Source of the DNA: Flavobacteriales bacterium
Lineage (GTDB): Bacteria; Bacteroidota; Bacteroidia; Flavobacteriales; Flavobacteriaceae
DNA: 35,085 nt
Assembly (NCBI GenBank): GCA_004214185.1
Contig: SGZG01000014.1
Location: forward strand, 1 to 35,085
Reading direction: 5' to 3'
How positions within the stretch are numbered: the stretch's first letter is position 1; each line of letters starts with the position of its first letter. Positions 18,635-26,603 of the stretch are shown here, piece by piece. A program made the translations under genes and the position numbers. Under the pieces are notes generated by a model, which did not search any database, had not been told where the DNA came from, and saw only the letters and a program-made list of their open reading frames with translations.

Positions 18635-20014
18635 ATGGATAACTCATTAAAATCTATTATAGACAATCAAAAAAATTATTTTTCTTCAAAAAAAACGATA
18701 AATGTTGAGTCTAGAATTCAATCCTTAAAAAGTCTTTTAAAGGAAATTAAACTTAATGAAAAAGAAATAGAATATGCTCTTTTTAGTGATTTAGGAAAAT
18801 CAAAAGGTGAAAGTTATTTAACAGAAATTAATTTTGTTTATACAGAAATTAATATTGCCTTAAAAAACATAAAAAAATGGGCAAAAAGAAAACCCATTAA
18901 ATCTACATTAATTAATTTTCCTTCCTCAGACTACATTATTCCTGAACCATATGGGATAACCCTTCACATATCTCCTTGGAATTATCCTTTTCAATTGTCA
19001 ATTGCACCATTAATTGGCGCTATTGCTGCAGGAAACACAGTAGTCTTAAAACCTTCAGAATATTCAATAAACACAAGTAAACTGCTTGAAAAAATAATTT
19101 CTAATGTGTTTGACCCAGGTCATGTGGTAGTAATTAATGGAGGCATCGATGTCTCATCTAATTTGCTTGAATTTAAATGGGATTATATATTTTTTACTGG
19201 AAGTATTGGCGTTGGAAAAATCATTGCTGCTGCTGCTGCTAAAAACCTGACACCAACCACACTTGAATTAGGTGGGAAAAATCCCTGTGTAGTTGATGAA
19301 ACAGCATCAATAGAAGTGTCAGCAAAAAGAATTGTATGGGGAAAATTCACGAATTGTGGTCAAACTTGTATTGCACCAGACTTTATTTTGGTAAATAAAA
19401 AAATAAAACAAAGATTCATTGATGAGCTAAAAAAACAAATTGTTAAAATTTATGGAGATAACGTTGTTAATAATAAAGAATATGGTCGAATTATTAGCGA
19501 TAAGCATATGAATTATTTAGTTTCTCTATTAGACAAAGAAAATATTTTACACGGTGGTAAGTTTAATTTTAATGATAAATTTTTTGAACCAACTCTAGTT
19601 GAAACAAATGATTTAGATTCAAAAATAATGGAAAATGAGATATTTGGACCTTTGTTACCCATTATTGAATATGATAACTTTGAAGAGGTTCACAATGTTA
19701 TTAACAAATACTCTCACCCTCTTGCATTATATATCTTTACAAAAAAAACAGAATTTGGCAGAAAATTTTTAGAATCATATCCATTTGGTGGAGGTGCAAT
19801 TAACGATACAGTTATGCATATTGCAAATGACAGACTCCCTTTTGGAGGTGTAGGACAAAGCGGGATGGGTAAATACCATGGAGAATCTACATTCAAGACT
19901 TTTTCCCACTTCAAACCCTACATAATTAAACCACTCTGGATTGATCCTCCACTAAGATACCCTCCCTTTGAAAATAAAATAAATTTCTTAAAAAAAATCT
20001 TAAAATTATTTTAA
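18635..20014 (+). CDS. Aldehyde dehydrogenase, class 3 (ALDH3-like)
   Basis: NAD(P)-dependent oxidation of medium- or long-chain and aromatic aldehydes. Chosen start is the ATG at 18635 (MDNSLKSII), giving 459 residues, the family norm. The upstream in-frame ATG at 18572 would add 21 AT-rich-encoded residues with no homology feel. Seen: SPWNYPFQLSI with its catalytic Asn, LKPSEYS, general base E211 in LELGGKNP, nucleophile C245 in NCGQTCIAPD and EIFGPLLPI. The C-terminal PLWIDPPLRYPPFENK is the ALDH3 signature. Unlike many ALDH3 proteins it has no long C-terminal membrane anchor. It is followed 3 bp later by a nitroreductase gene. Confidence 0.92.
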   Translation: MDNSLKSIIDNQKNYFSSKKTINVESRIQSLKSLLKEIKLNEKEIEYALFSDLGKSKGESYLTEINFVYTEINIALKNIKKWAKRKPIKSTLINFPSSDYIIPEPYGITLHISPWNYPFQLSIAPLIGAIAAGNTVVLKPSEYSINTSKLLEKIISNVFDPGHVVVINGGIDVSSNLLEFKWDYIFFTGSIGVGKIIAAAAAKNLTPTTLELGGKNPCVVDETASIEVSAKRIVWGKFTNCGQTCIAPDFILVNKKIKQRFIDELKKQIVKIYGDNVVNNKEYGRIISDKHMNYLVSLLDKENILHGGKFNFNDKFFEPTLVETNDLDSKIMENEIFGPLLPIIEYDNFEEVHNVINKYSHPLALYIFTKKTEFGRKFLESYPFGGGAINDTVMHIANDRLPFGGVGQSGMGKYHGESTFKTFSHFKPYIIKPLWIDPPLRYPPFENKINFLKKILKLF

Positions 20015-20017
20015 TAA

Positions 20018-20743
20018 ATGAACGAAGAAATGAACGTTTCTGATGCGATTAATTATCGTAGATCAGTAAGAATTTTTGATAAAAAAAATATTGACTCAGA
20101 AAAAGTCAAGAATTGTCTAGTAAATGCTTCTTTAGCTGCTAATAGTAGTAATCTGCAACTTTGGGAGTTTGTTCATATAGAAAATAAAAAAATTTTAAAA
20201 AAGTTATCAAATGTATGCTTTAATCAGAACGCTGCAAAGACTGCAAACCAAATGGTAGTTGTGGTGGTTAGAAAAGATCTTTGGAAAGAAAGAGCAAAAT
20301 GGAATATAAAACAAATCAATAAACAGTCAATTGAAAGCGATATTACAATAAAAAGACTTAATCAAGCAAAAACTTATTACAATAAAATTATCCCTACTCT
20401 TTATTTTGATGTATTTGGTTTTTTAGGAATACTCAAAAATTTGATTTTTCAAACCATAGGATTGTTTAGACCTACAATGAGACAGGTTACAAGAACAGAT
20501 ACTAGAATAGTCGCTCACAAAAGTGCAGCCTTAGCTGCTCAAAACTTTATGATTAGTATGGCTGGTTTTGGTTACGATACATGTCCAATGGAGGGCTCTG
20601 ATACCTTGAGAGTAAAAAAAATACTAAATCTCAATAAAAAAGCTGAAATTAGTATGGTGATTGCTTGTGGCTTAAGGACAGAAAAAGGTATTTATGGGAA
20701 ACAATTAAGAGTTCCATTTGACGAGATATATACATATATTTGA
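20018..20743 (+). CDS. Nitroreductase-family FMN oxidoreductase
   Basis: A 241-residue NAD(P)H-dependent flavoprotein of the nitroreductase superfamily. The FMN-binding RRSVRIFD (14-21) and NSSNLQLWEFVHI (43-55) are typical. The C-terminal GYDTCPMEGSD and VIACGLR near the end also fit. A middle insertion (about 110-160) contains a hydrophobic stretch, GFLGILKNLIFQTIGLF, which may form an access helix or membrane-facing lid. The substrate is unknown. It is placed between an ALDH3 and a flavin reductase gene with 3- and 10-bp gaps, suggesting one redox operon. M5 is an alternative start. Confidence 0.85.
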   Translation: MNEEMNVSDAINYRRSVRIFDKKNIDSEKVKNCLVNASLAANSSNLQLWEFVHIENKKILKKLSNVCFNQNAAKTANQMVVVVVRKDLWKERAKWNIKQINKQSIESDITIKRLNQAKTYYNKIIPTLYFDVFGFLGILKNLIFQTIGLFRPTMRQVTRTDTRIVAHKSAALAAQNFMISMAGFGYDTCPMEGSDTLRVKKILNLNKKAEISMVIACGLRTEKGIYGKQLRVPFDEIYTYI

Positions 20744-20753
20744 TTTTTGTTTG

Positions 20754-21224
20754 ATGGACATATCACTTTTTAAAGAAATTTGCGGAACATTCCCAACTGG
20801 GGTAACAATAATTACTACAAACAAACATGAATGTGATTATGGGTTTACTGTTAGTTCATTTACATCTGTATCTTTAAATCCCACTCTTATACTTTTCTGC
20901 TTAGATAAAAAAGCCAAATCGAATGAATCTTTAAATAAAAATGACTTTTTTGTTGTAAATATACTTAGCGAAACACAAGAAAAAATTTGTTTTCAATTTG
21001 CAAATAGAGATTTAACTCAAACACAAAGGTTTAAAAACATTACAACAAGAATCTCTAAAAACAATATAAAAATTATTAATAATTCGTGTTCTTATTTAGA
21101 GTGTATTGTTAAGGATATTATCGATGGAGGAGATCACTATATCTATTTAGGGGAATGTATTGAGGGAAACATTGACTTAACCAATGATAAACCCTTAATT
21201 TATCACAAAGGAAAAATTTTATAG
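20754..21224 (+). CDS. Flavin reductase-like FMN-binding protein
   Basis: A 156-residue member of the HpaC/flavin reductase-like domain family, which reduces FMN or FAD with NAD(P)H, often supplying a monooxygenase. FPTGVTIITT (10-19), GFTVSSFTSVSLNPTLILFC and FFVVNILSE are the conserved core strands. The ATG at 20754 is preferred over an upstream in-frame ATG at 20718, because that one would overlap the nitroreductase stop and add 12 atypical residues. No oxygenase partner is visible in the window. It ends in a 6-bp overlap with the converging dsbD gene. Confidence 0.9.
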   Translation: MDISLFKEICGTFPTGVTIITTNKHECDYGFTVSSFTSVSLNPTLILFCLDKKAKSNESLNKNDFFVVNILSETQEKICFQFANRDLTQTQRFKNITTRISKNNIKIINNSCSYLECIVKDIIDGGDHYIYLGECIEGNIDLTNDKPLIYHKGKIL

Positions 21225-23171
21225 GTTATTTAAACCTTCTTTTAACCAAGCCAAATAGTTTTCTTTACTAGTATACTGAATAGGACTGTTTAAAATTCTC
21301 AAATCATTATTAATCAAAACATAATACGGTTGAGATGCATTATTAAAATTTATGGCTTGAAAAGTGGCAGATTTATCACCAACAGTTTTAATTTTTTTTA
21401 ATTTACCAGATTTATATTTAAGAGTTATTTGATCTTTCTCAGGTAAAACTTTTCTGTCATCAACATACAAGGAAATCAATACGAAATCTTCGTCTATAAT
21501 TTTGAAAATTTCTGGGTCTGTCCAAACATTTTCTTCAATCCTTCTACAGTTTGCACATGCCCAGCCGGTAAAATCAAGTAAAATAGGTTTGTTTTGAGAA
21601 ATTGCGTAATCCAAGCCTGAATCAAAGTCTTTAAAACAATTAAAACCTAAAGGGCAATCGTTTGATTTTGGATAAATGGAATAAAATGAAGGAGGGCTAA
21701 ATCCACTTAACAAACTAGCTTTTTGAGATCCATTTGGAAGCAAAGCAGGAAACAAATAAACAGCTGCACATAAAAAAGTAAAGCTTAAGAAATAATTAAA
21801 CTTAGAAATTTTAATTTTCTTAATATCGTGAGGGAATTTAAACAATCCTAATAAATAAAAACACAGTAAAATCGAAATTAAAAACCATATGCCGATAAAT
21901 ATTTCTCTTTTGAGAATACCCCAATGCTCAACCAAGTCAGCGTTGGATAAAAACTTGAAAGCAAAACCTAATTCTAAAAATCCTAATATTACCTTAAAAG
22001 TATTCATCCAACCACCAGATTTAGGTAGTTTATTAAGTAAGTTTGGAAATAGAGCAAAAATGGTAAATGGTAGGGCTAATGCAATTCCAAAACCGAGCAT
22101 TCCCACGGTTAATTGCAAGGCACCACCCTGTGATGAAATTGACCCAACCAGTAAAGAACCTAATATGGGACCAGTACATGAAAAAGATACTAAAACAAGT
22201 GTCAAGGCCATAAAAAATATTCCAACATAGCCTCCAATAGAATTAGATTTAGAGTCAATCGAATTAATCCAACTTGAAGGAAGTGTAATTTCATAGAAAC
22301 CAAAGAATGAAAAAGCAAACAAAATAAAAATTACAAAGAATAATATGTTTAGGTAAGCATTGGTAGAAACACTGTTTAAAATTTCAGGATCGATAGAGTC
22401 TAAAAAATGAAAAGGAATACTAATAATTAAATAAATTGCTACAATAAAAAAACCATATGTAAAAGCATTTAACTTTGAGTTTTTATTCGAATTTTTATTG
22501 GTAAAAAATGATACTGTTAAAGGTATCATAGGAAAAACACATGGAGTTAAAAGAGCCAAAACACCACCTAAAAATCCTAAAATTAAAAGATTTAGATAGG
22601 AGTTTGAAGAAAATGAATTTGCTGAATTATTTTCTGAAGATAAAAGTTCTTTTCCAGAAAACTCAACAAAAAGTGGATTCTCATTATTTACAACCAAAGA
22701 AGTTAAATCACTATTCTTAATTTCTGATTTAGAACCATCAAAATTGAAAATTAAATCGGCTTCTCTAAAAATACACACTATATCATCACATGCTTGAAAA
22801 TAAATCTTTGCATTTAAATAACTAATATTTTTTTCAATTTGTATATCCTGATAAAATGTAGAAAAGGATTCAAAATAAGTTTGATCTAAACTAAAAATTG
22901 GATCAAACTTAGTAATTGATTCTGATTCAATTGTTGGTCCCAACAAAATGTAAGAATTGTTCTCTTCGTATACAAATTCTGTTGGGATAGCACCACCATC
23001 TAAAAGGTTTTGTGAGTAAAGTCTCCATCCCTCTTCAATTGTTGCATTTGTTATTAGCTGAAAATTAGAATCAGAAACTTTTTTAACAGTAGTTTCAAAT
23101 GTAACTGGGTTCTGAGAGAAAGTTAGGTGACTAACTATCAGTATAAAAAAAAATAATATGTTACGTTTCAA
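21219..23171 (-). CDS. dsbD: Thiol:disulfide interchange protein DsbD (protein-disulfide reductase)
   Basis: Carries electrons from cytosolic thioredoxin across the inner membrane to periplasmic thiol proteins. Layout: signal peptide (1-19, ending FSQ); periplasmic N-terminal domain (about 20-170) with a C128/C133 pair in ACDDIVC; a membrane domain of about eight helices (190-480) with C210 in LTPCVFPMIPL and C331 in SFSCTGPILGSLL; and a C-terminal thioredoxin-like domain with WACANC (C539/C542). All three redox Cys pairs are present, and 650 aa is near the family norm. The start is TTG at 23171, overlapping the end of tilS by 11 bp, so it probably belongs to the pabB-tilS-dsbD unit. Confidence 0.95.
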   Translation of the reverse strand: MKRNILFFFILIVSHLTFSQNPVTFETTVKKVSDSNFQLITNATIEEGWRLYSQNLLDGGAIPTEFVYEENNSYILLGPTIESESITKFDPIFSLDQTYFESFSTFYQDIQIEKNISYLNAKIYFQACDDIVCIFREADLIFNFDGSKSEIKNSDLTSLVVNNENPLFVEFSGKELLSSENNSANSFSSNSYLNLLILGFLGGVLALLTPCVFPMIPLTVSFFTNKNSNKNSKLNAFTYGFFIVAIYLIISIPFHFLDSIDPEILNSVSTNAYLNILFFVIFILFAFSFFGFYEITLPSSWINSIDSKSNSIGGYVGIFFMALTLVLVSFSCTGPILGSLLVGSISSQGGALQLTVGMLGFGIALALPFTIFALFPNLLNKLPKSGGWMNTFKVILGFLELGFAFKFLSNADLVEHWGILKREIFIGIWFLISILLCFYLLGLFKFPHDIKKIKISKFNYFLSFTFLCAAVYLFPALLPNGSQKASLLSGFSPPSFYSIYPKSNDCPLGFNCFKDFDSGLDYAISQNKPILLDFTGWACANCRRIEENVWTDPEIFKIIDEDFVLISLYVDDRKVLPEKDQITLKYKSGKLKKIKTVGDKSATFQAINFNNASQPYYVLINNDLRILNSPIQYTSKENYLAWLKEGLNNL

Positions 23172-24441
23172 CTATTGATATTTTTAAATTAGAATCAATA
23201 TTCTTATACTTTCTTTTATCAAACCTCATGCCAACTACCCATAAAATATGATCTCCATCTTCGATGATAAATTGATTTTCTTTAGCAAATGTAGAAAGTT
23301 TTTTGTCTTTGTATAATTTAGAAATGAGTTTCTTTCCATCCATTCCTGTTGGATATATATAATCACCCTTTTTCCAAGTTCTAATTATTATTGGAAAATT
23401 AATATTTTTTTTATCTAGGTATAAGGATTTATTTTCAGATTTTTTAAAATTCCCCTCTTCTATCATAATATTGTTTGGCAAAACATGATCTTCAAGGTTA
23501 TTATAGAAATAACTAGTAGAATAATTATGATCAATTTTTCTAATTAAAAGACTTTTTCTATTACTTAAAATATAATGACTATCAGATTTAATCATTTTTC
23601 CAGAAATTGAATAACATAAATCAAAAATCTCTTTAATATTTTTAAAACCATATTCTTTAAAAAGTTTAAAAACAAAAGATGGTGATAGATCTTTAATTAT
23701 AATTTTATCAACTGAAGTAATATCGTTCGTTGTAAAAAAATTAGAATTTTTAAAATTTGATAAGTAATCTTCAATTATACAGGCATCATCATTAATGAAA
23801 TTTAAAGTTTTTGAAAAATTATTTAGAAAGCCGGCATTAAGTTCTTTTAATTCAGGTATGATAGTATTTCTAATTTTATTCCTTAAATAATCATTTTTTT
23901 TATTTGATGAGTCCTCTCTCCATTCTAATTTATTCGAGTTTGCATATTGAATAATATCAGATTTATTAAAAATTAAAAGAGGTCTTATAACTTTATCATT
24001 TATAGGTTTTATTCCCCTTAATCCATCAATTCCAGTTGATCTGGATAAATTAATCAAAAAAGTTTCTAAAGAATCATCCAAATGATGAGCAGTAACTATA
24101 TAATCAAAGTCATTTACATGAAGAAGATGATAAAACCATTCATACCTTAGTTTTCTTGCAGACATTTGAACAGAATATTTTGGAACGTTAGTATCAAATT
24201 CTTTAGTGTAAAAGTCTATTTTATTTAACTTACAATATTGTTTTACAAAGTTGCAATCAGCATCACTATCAATACCTCTTAGTTTAAAGTTACAATGTGC
24301 TGCCGAAACATTATAATTTAAGGTTTTTAAAATTTTCAACAAAACCATACTATCAACACCTCCGCTAACACATATTAAAAGTTTTTTTCCATTAATAAAT
24401 GAAAAGTTATCACGCAAGTGGTTTTTTAAAACGTCTAACAT
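23161..24441 (-). CDS. tilS: tRNA(Ile)-lysidine synthase
   Basis: Modifies C34 of the AUA-reading tRNA(Ile) to lysidine using ATP and lysine, which is essential for AUA decoding; AUA is common in this AT-rich DNA. The PP-loop is SGGVDS (26-31), followed by AAHCNFKLRGIDSDAD and the AHHLDDSLETFLINLSR segment. YLRNKIRNTIIPEL and the C-terminal TWKKGDYIYPTGMDGKKLISK substrate-binding domain are also typical. At 426 residues it is the full three-domain form. It is flanked by pabB and dsbD, an arrangement common in flavobacteria. Confidence 0.96.
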   Translation of the reverse strand: MLDVLKNHLRDNFSFINGKKLLICVSGGVDSMVLLKILKTLNYNVSAAHCNFKLRGIDSDADCNFVKQYCKLNKIDFYTKEFDTNVPKYSVQMSARKLRYEWFYHLLHVNDFDYIVTAHHLDDSLETFLINLSRSTGIDGLRGIKPINDKVIRPLLIFNKSDIIQYANSNKLEWREDSSNKKNDYLRNKIRNTIIPELKELNAGFLNNFSKTLNFINDDACIIEDYLSNFKNSNFFTTNDITSVDKIIIKDLSPSFVFKLFKEYGFKNIKEIFDLCYSISGKMIKSDSHYILSNRKSLLIRKIDHNYSTSYFYNNLEDHVLPNNIMIEEGNFKKSENKSLYLDKKNINFPIIIRTWKKGDYIYPTGMDGKKLISKLYKDKKLSTFAKENQFIIEDGDHILWVVGMRFDKRKYKNIDSNLKISIVET

Positions 24442-24509
24442 TTAAGTTCTTGTAATATAATTTGTAATATTTTTAGCAAATAAAAACATTTTAGAATTAA
24501 CATTATTTA

Positions 24510-24517
24510 CAAAATTA
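24510..24517 (-). promoter_or_regulatory. Putative -7 box (TAATTTTG) upstream of tilS
   Basis: Exact TAnnTTTG on the minus strand inside the 129-bp gap between pabB and tilS. It would start transcription near 24505, a leader of about 64 nt. No matching -33 box. A 7-bp AT inverted repeat (24523-24540) lies just upstream. Confidence 0.3.
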
Positions 24518-24570
24518 ACAATTAGAATTTCATAATTCTATCATCATTGTAAACATTAAAATATTTAAAA

Positions 24571-25851
24571 TTAATGAAGAGATAAAATCATCGCTCTACC
24601 TTTCAATAAACACTCATTATACTCTTCCTCTGGATTTGATTTTGATGTTATAGCACTTCCAACATGAAAAGAAAGGTATTTTGATTTTTCATCATAAATT
24701 AATGATCTTATTACTACATTGAAATCAAAATTTTTATTGGAATCAATAAAACCAACTGCCCCACTGTATAATCCTCTTTTTGAAATCTCTAATTTATCAA
24801 TAATTTTCATGGCTTCAACTTTTGGAGCTCCGGTCATACTTCCCATAGGAAATGTACCATTAATTATGCTACTTACTTTTAAGTTATCCTCTAACTCAGA
24901 CTCTATGGTTGATATCATTTGATGAACCTGTTTAAATGGGTACACTTTACAAAGCTCTTTTACTTTGACTGATCCAGGTTTTGAAAATCTTGACATATCA
25001 TTTCTCACTAAATCAACGATCATAATATTTTCAGATCTTTCTTTCGGATTTGATTTTAAATTTCTTTTTAAATTTAAATCTGACTCAATATCAAAACCTC
25101 TTCTACTTGTTCCTTTTATTGGCTGGCTAATCAATTTGTTATTTTCTTTTCTCAAATATCTTTCAGGTGACGAACACATCAGGTGCAGATTATTATTTTT
25201 AAAGAAAGCGCTCATTGGAGATTGACTAATCATATTTAATTTTTTATAAATATGTAAAGTATCTACCTGAGCGTTATTGCTAAACCATTCGAAACAATAA
25301 TTTAATTCATAAATATCTCCTCTGTTGATATGTTTTTTTATGGTGCTTATTTTTTCTAAATATTCTTGTTTATTTAAAGACTCATTTAATTTAGGAACCA
25401 AATGATTTTTTGGATATGATTTTAGTTCAAAAGAATTAATATTATTCCAATCTTCTTCAACATAAACATCATTTAAATATAAAGCTTCAATACAATCACT
25501 ATGGATTATCCAAATTTTTTTTGGTTGAAAAAAAAAGAGATTAGGCAGATGAAAATTATTTTTACCTGTAGTGTTTAGATCTTCTATTTCATTTTTTAAA
25601 TCATAATTAATGTAACCGAACACCCAGTCATTAATATTTTCAATGTAATCATCTAGTTTTGAAGTCGAATTCTTTAATGTAAAAGGGATACAAGATTCAA
25701 TACCAACAGCACATATACACTCATAGTTATTATTACCATAATTATTTGAATTTAAAAAAACTGAGGTTGAAAATGTGTTTGACCATTCAAGTAGTTTTTG
25801 TCTAAATAAATTCAAATCATTACAATAAAATTTTTTAGAAAATCTTTTCAA
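24571..25851 (-). CDS. pabB: Aminodeoxychorismate synthase component I
   Basis: Aminates chorismate to 4-amino-4-deoxychorismate in folate synthesis, with a PabA-type glutaminase as partner. The catalytic chorismate-enzyme core is in the second half: RGDIYELNYC (177-186), SSPERYL (227-233), QPIKGTSRRG (243-252) and ERSENIMIVDLVRND, then GSMTGAPKVEAMKII and GSAITSKSNPEEEYNECLLKG. The lysine K246 in PIKGT is the PabB signature; anthranilate synthase TrpE has PIAGT there. At 426 aa the N-terminal half is typical of the flavobacterial form. The start is TTG at 25851, with a -7 box predicting a leader of about 8 nt. Confidence 0.93.
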   Translation of the reverse strand: MKRFSKKFYCNDLNLFRQKLLEWSNTFSTSVFLNSNNYGNNNYECICAVGIESCIPFTLKNSTSKLDDYIENINDWVFGYINYDLKNEIEDLNTTGKNNFHLPNLFFFQPKKIWIIHSDCIEALYLNDVYVEEDWNNINSFELKSYPKNHLVPKLNESLNKQEYLEKISTIKKHINRGDIYELNYCFEWFSNNAQVDTLHIYKKLNMISQSPMSAFFKNNNLHLMCSSPERYLRKENNKLISQPIKGTSRRGFDIESDLNLKRNLKSNPKERSENIMIVDLVRNDMSRFSKPGSVKVKELCKVYPFKQVHQMISTIESELEDNLKVSSIINGTFPMGSMTGAPKVEAMKIIDKLEISKRGLYSGAVGFIDSNKNFDFNVVIRSLIYDEKSKYLSFHVGSAITSKSNPEEEYNECLLKGRAMILSLH

Positions 25852-25863
25852 AAATTTTTATTT

Positions 25864-25871
25864 CAAATTTA
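25864..25871 (-). promoter_or_regulatory. Putative -7 box (TAAATTTG) of pabB
   Basis: Exact TAnnTTTG on the minus strand. With four spacer bases the transcript would begin near 25859, about 8 nt before the TTG start. No clear -33 TTTG. Confidence 0.4.
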
Positions 25872-25903
25872 AATAATAGTTTTTTTAAAATAACTCTTGT
25901 TTG

Positions 25904-25932
25904 TTTGAAATTTTTTTTTGAGTTTTGCTTTG
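25904..25932 (+). promoter_or_regulatory. Putative promoter (TTTG-N17-TTGCTTTG) for the structured element / arg operon
   Basis: TTTG at 25904-25907 and TTGCTTTG at 25925-25932 are 17 nt apart, matching the -33/-7 pattern except for T in place of A in the second position of the -7 box. The predicted start is near 25937. It would transcribe the GC-rich element and then the GNAT-arg operon. Confidence 0.4.
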
Positions 25933-25947
25933 TGAATTTAATAAATA

Positions 25948-26042
25948 GAAATTTAACTCTACTTACAACTCCGGCTCCACACCGTGCCCGCCCTTTTGGG
26001 TATTATTCTATTTAAGAAGTTAGGTGAGTCCAGCTTCATTTC
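25948..26042. ncRNA. Unassigned structured RNA element (free ncRNA or leader)
   Basis: A GC-rich island in an otherwise very AT-rich 221-bp gap, with no plausible ORF. The same core pairs on either strand. On the plus strand GGCTCC...ACC (25973-25983) pairs with GGTGAGTCC (26023-26031), with a CAC bulge. Two small hairpins lie inside: GCCC-TTTT-GGGT (25990-26001) and TTCT-ATTTA-AGAA (26006-26018). On the minus strand the ends GAAAT and ATTTC also pair, and a near-match -7 box (TAAGATTG) lies four bases before the first G. It could be a small RNA such as the Bacteroidetes 6S-like RNA (6S-Flavo), or a leader of the arg operon (+) or pabB (-). I cannot assign a family or strand from sequence alone. 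Confidence 0.5.
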
Positions 26043-26072
26043 AATTCAATCTTAACTAAATTTTAAATTATC

Positions 26073-26603
26073 GTGGAAATTACTGTTGCTTCATTGAAGC
26101 ATATCAAACATTGTGAAATCATCTCAAAAACTATTAGCTCTTCAGCAAAAGTTAGAGGAACTGGTATTGCTTTAAGATCTCCTGATTATATCAGAAAAAA
26201 AATTGAAAATAACAATGCAATTATTGCAGTTGACAAGGACAAGTTTGCAGGGTTCTGTTACATAGAAAAATGGGGACATGGAAAATACGTTGCTCACTCT
26301 GGACTAATTGTAGATCCAAGTTTTAGAGGACAAGGATTAGCAAAAAAAATAAAAAAATTAACATTTGAACATTCAATAAAAAAATATCCAAATGCAAAAA
26401 TATTTGGTATTACCACTGGACTTCCAGTGATGAAAATCAATTATTCGCTGGGTTACAAACCAGTAACCTTTTCCGAACTTACAGATGATGAAGAGTTTTG
26501 GAAAGGATGTCAAACATGTAAAAATTATGATGTTCTAAACAGAACTAATAAAGAAATGTGTTTGTGTACAGGAATGTTATACGATCCAAAAACAATTAAA
26601 TGA
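26073..26603 (+). CDS. GNAT acyltransferase, probable first enzyme of arginine synthesis (glutamate N-acyltransferase)
   Basis: A 176-residue GNAT-fold protein heading the arg operon. The acetyl/acyl-CoA pyrophosphate loop is VDPSFRGQGLAKKI (80-93), fitting (R/Q)xxGx(G/A) with R85, G88 and A90. The window has no argA or argJ, and this gene precedes argG with a 4-bp overlap. It is therefore the best candidate for glutamate N-acetylation, or N-succinylation as the downstream ArgF' suggests. The C-terminus carries four cysteines in C146-x2-C149 and C163-x-C165, unusual for a simple GNAT and possibly metal-binding. The start is GTG at 26073. The fold is certain; the substrate is inferred from context. 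Confidence 0.8.
   Translation: MEITVASLKHIKHCEIISKTISSSAKVRGTGIALRSPDYIRKKIENNNAIIAVDKDKFAGFCYIEKWGHGKYVAHSGLIVDPSFRGQGLAKKIKKLTFEHSIKKYPNAKIFGITTGLPVMKINYSLGYKPVTFSELTDDEEFWKGCQTCKNYDVLNRTNKEMCLCTGMLYDPKTIK

Noticed and set aside
24523-24540. 7-bp perfect inverted repeat (TAGAATT/AATTCTA) downstream of pabB as a terminator
   Set aside because: The stem is AT-only apart from one G-C pair and has no T-tract on either strand; it is more likely chance in AT-rich DNA.
25964-25983. CTCCGGCTCCACA resembling the 3' end of a tRNA or tmRNA (possible att-site remnant)
   Set aside because: There is no T-arm GGTTCGA, acceptor partner, CCA end or integrase nearby.
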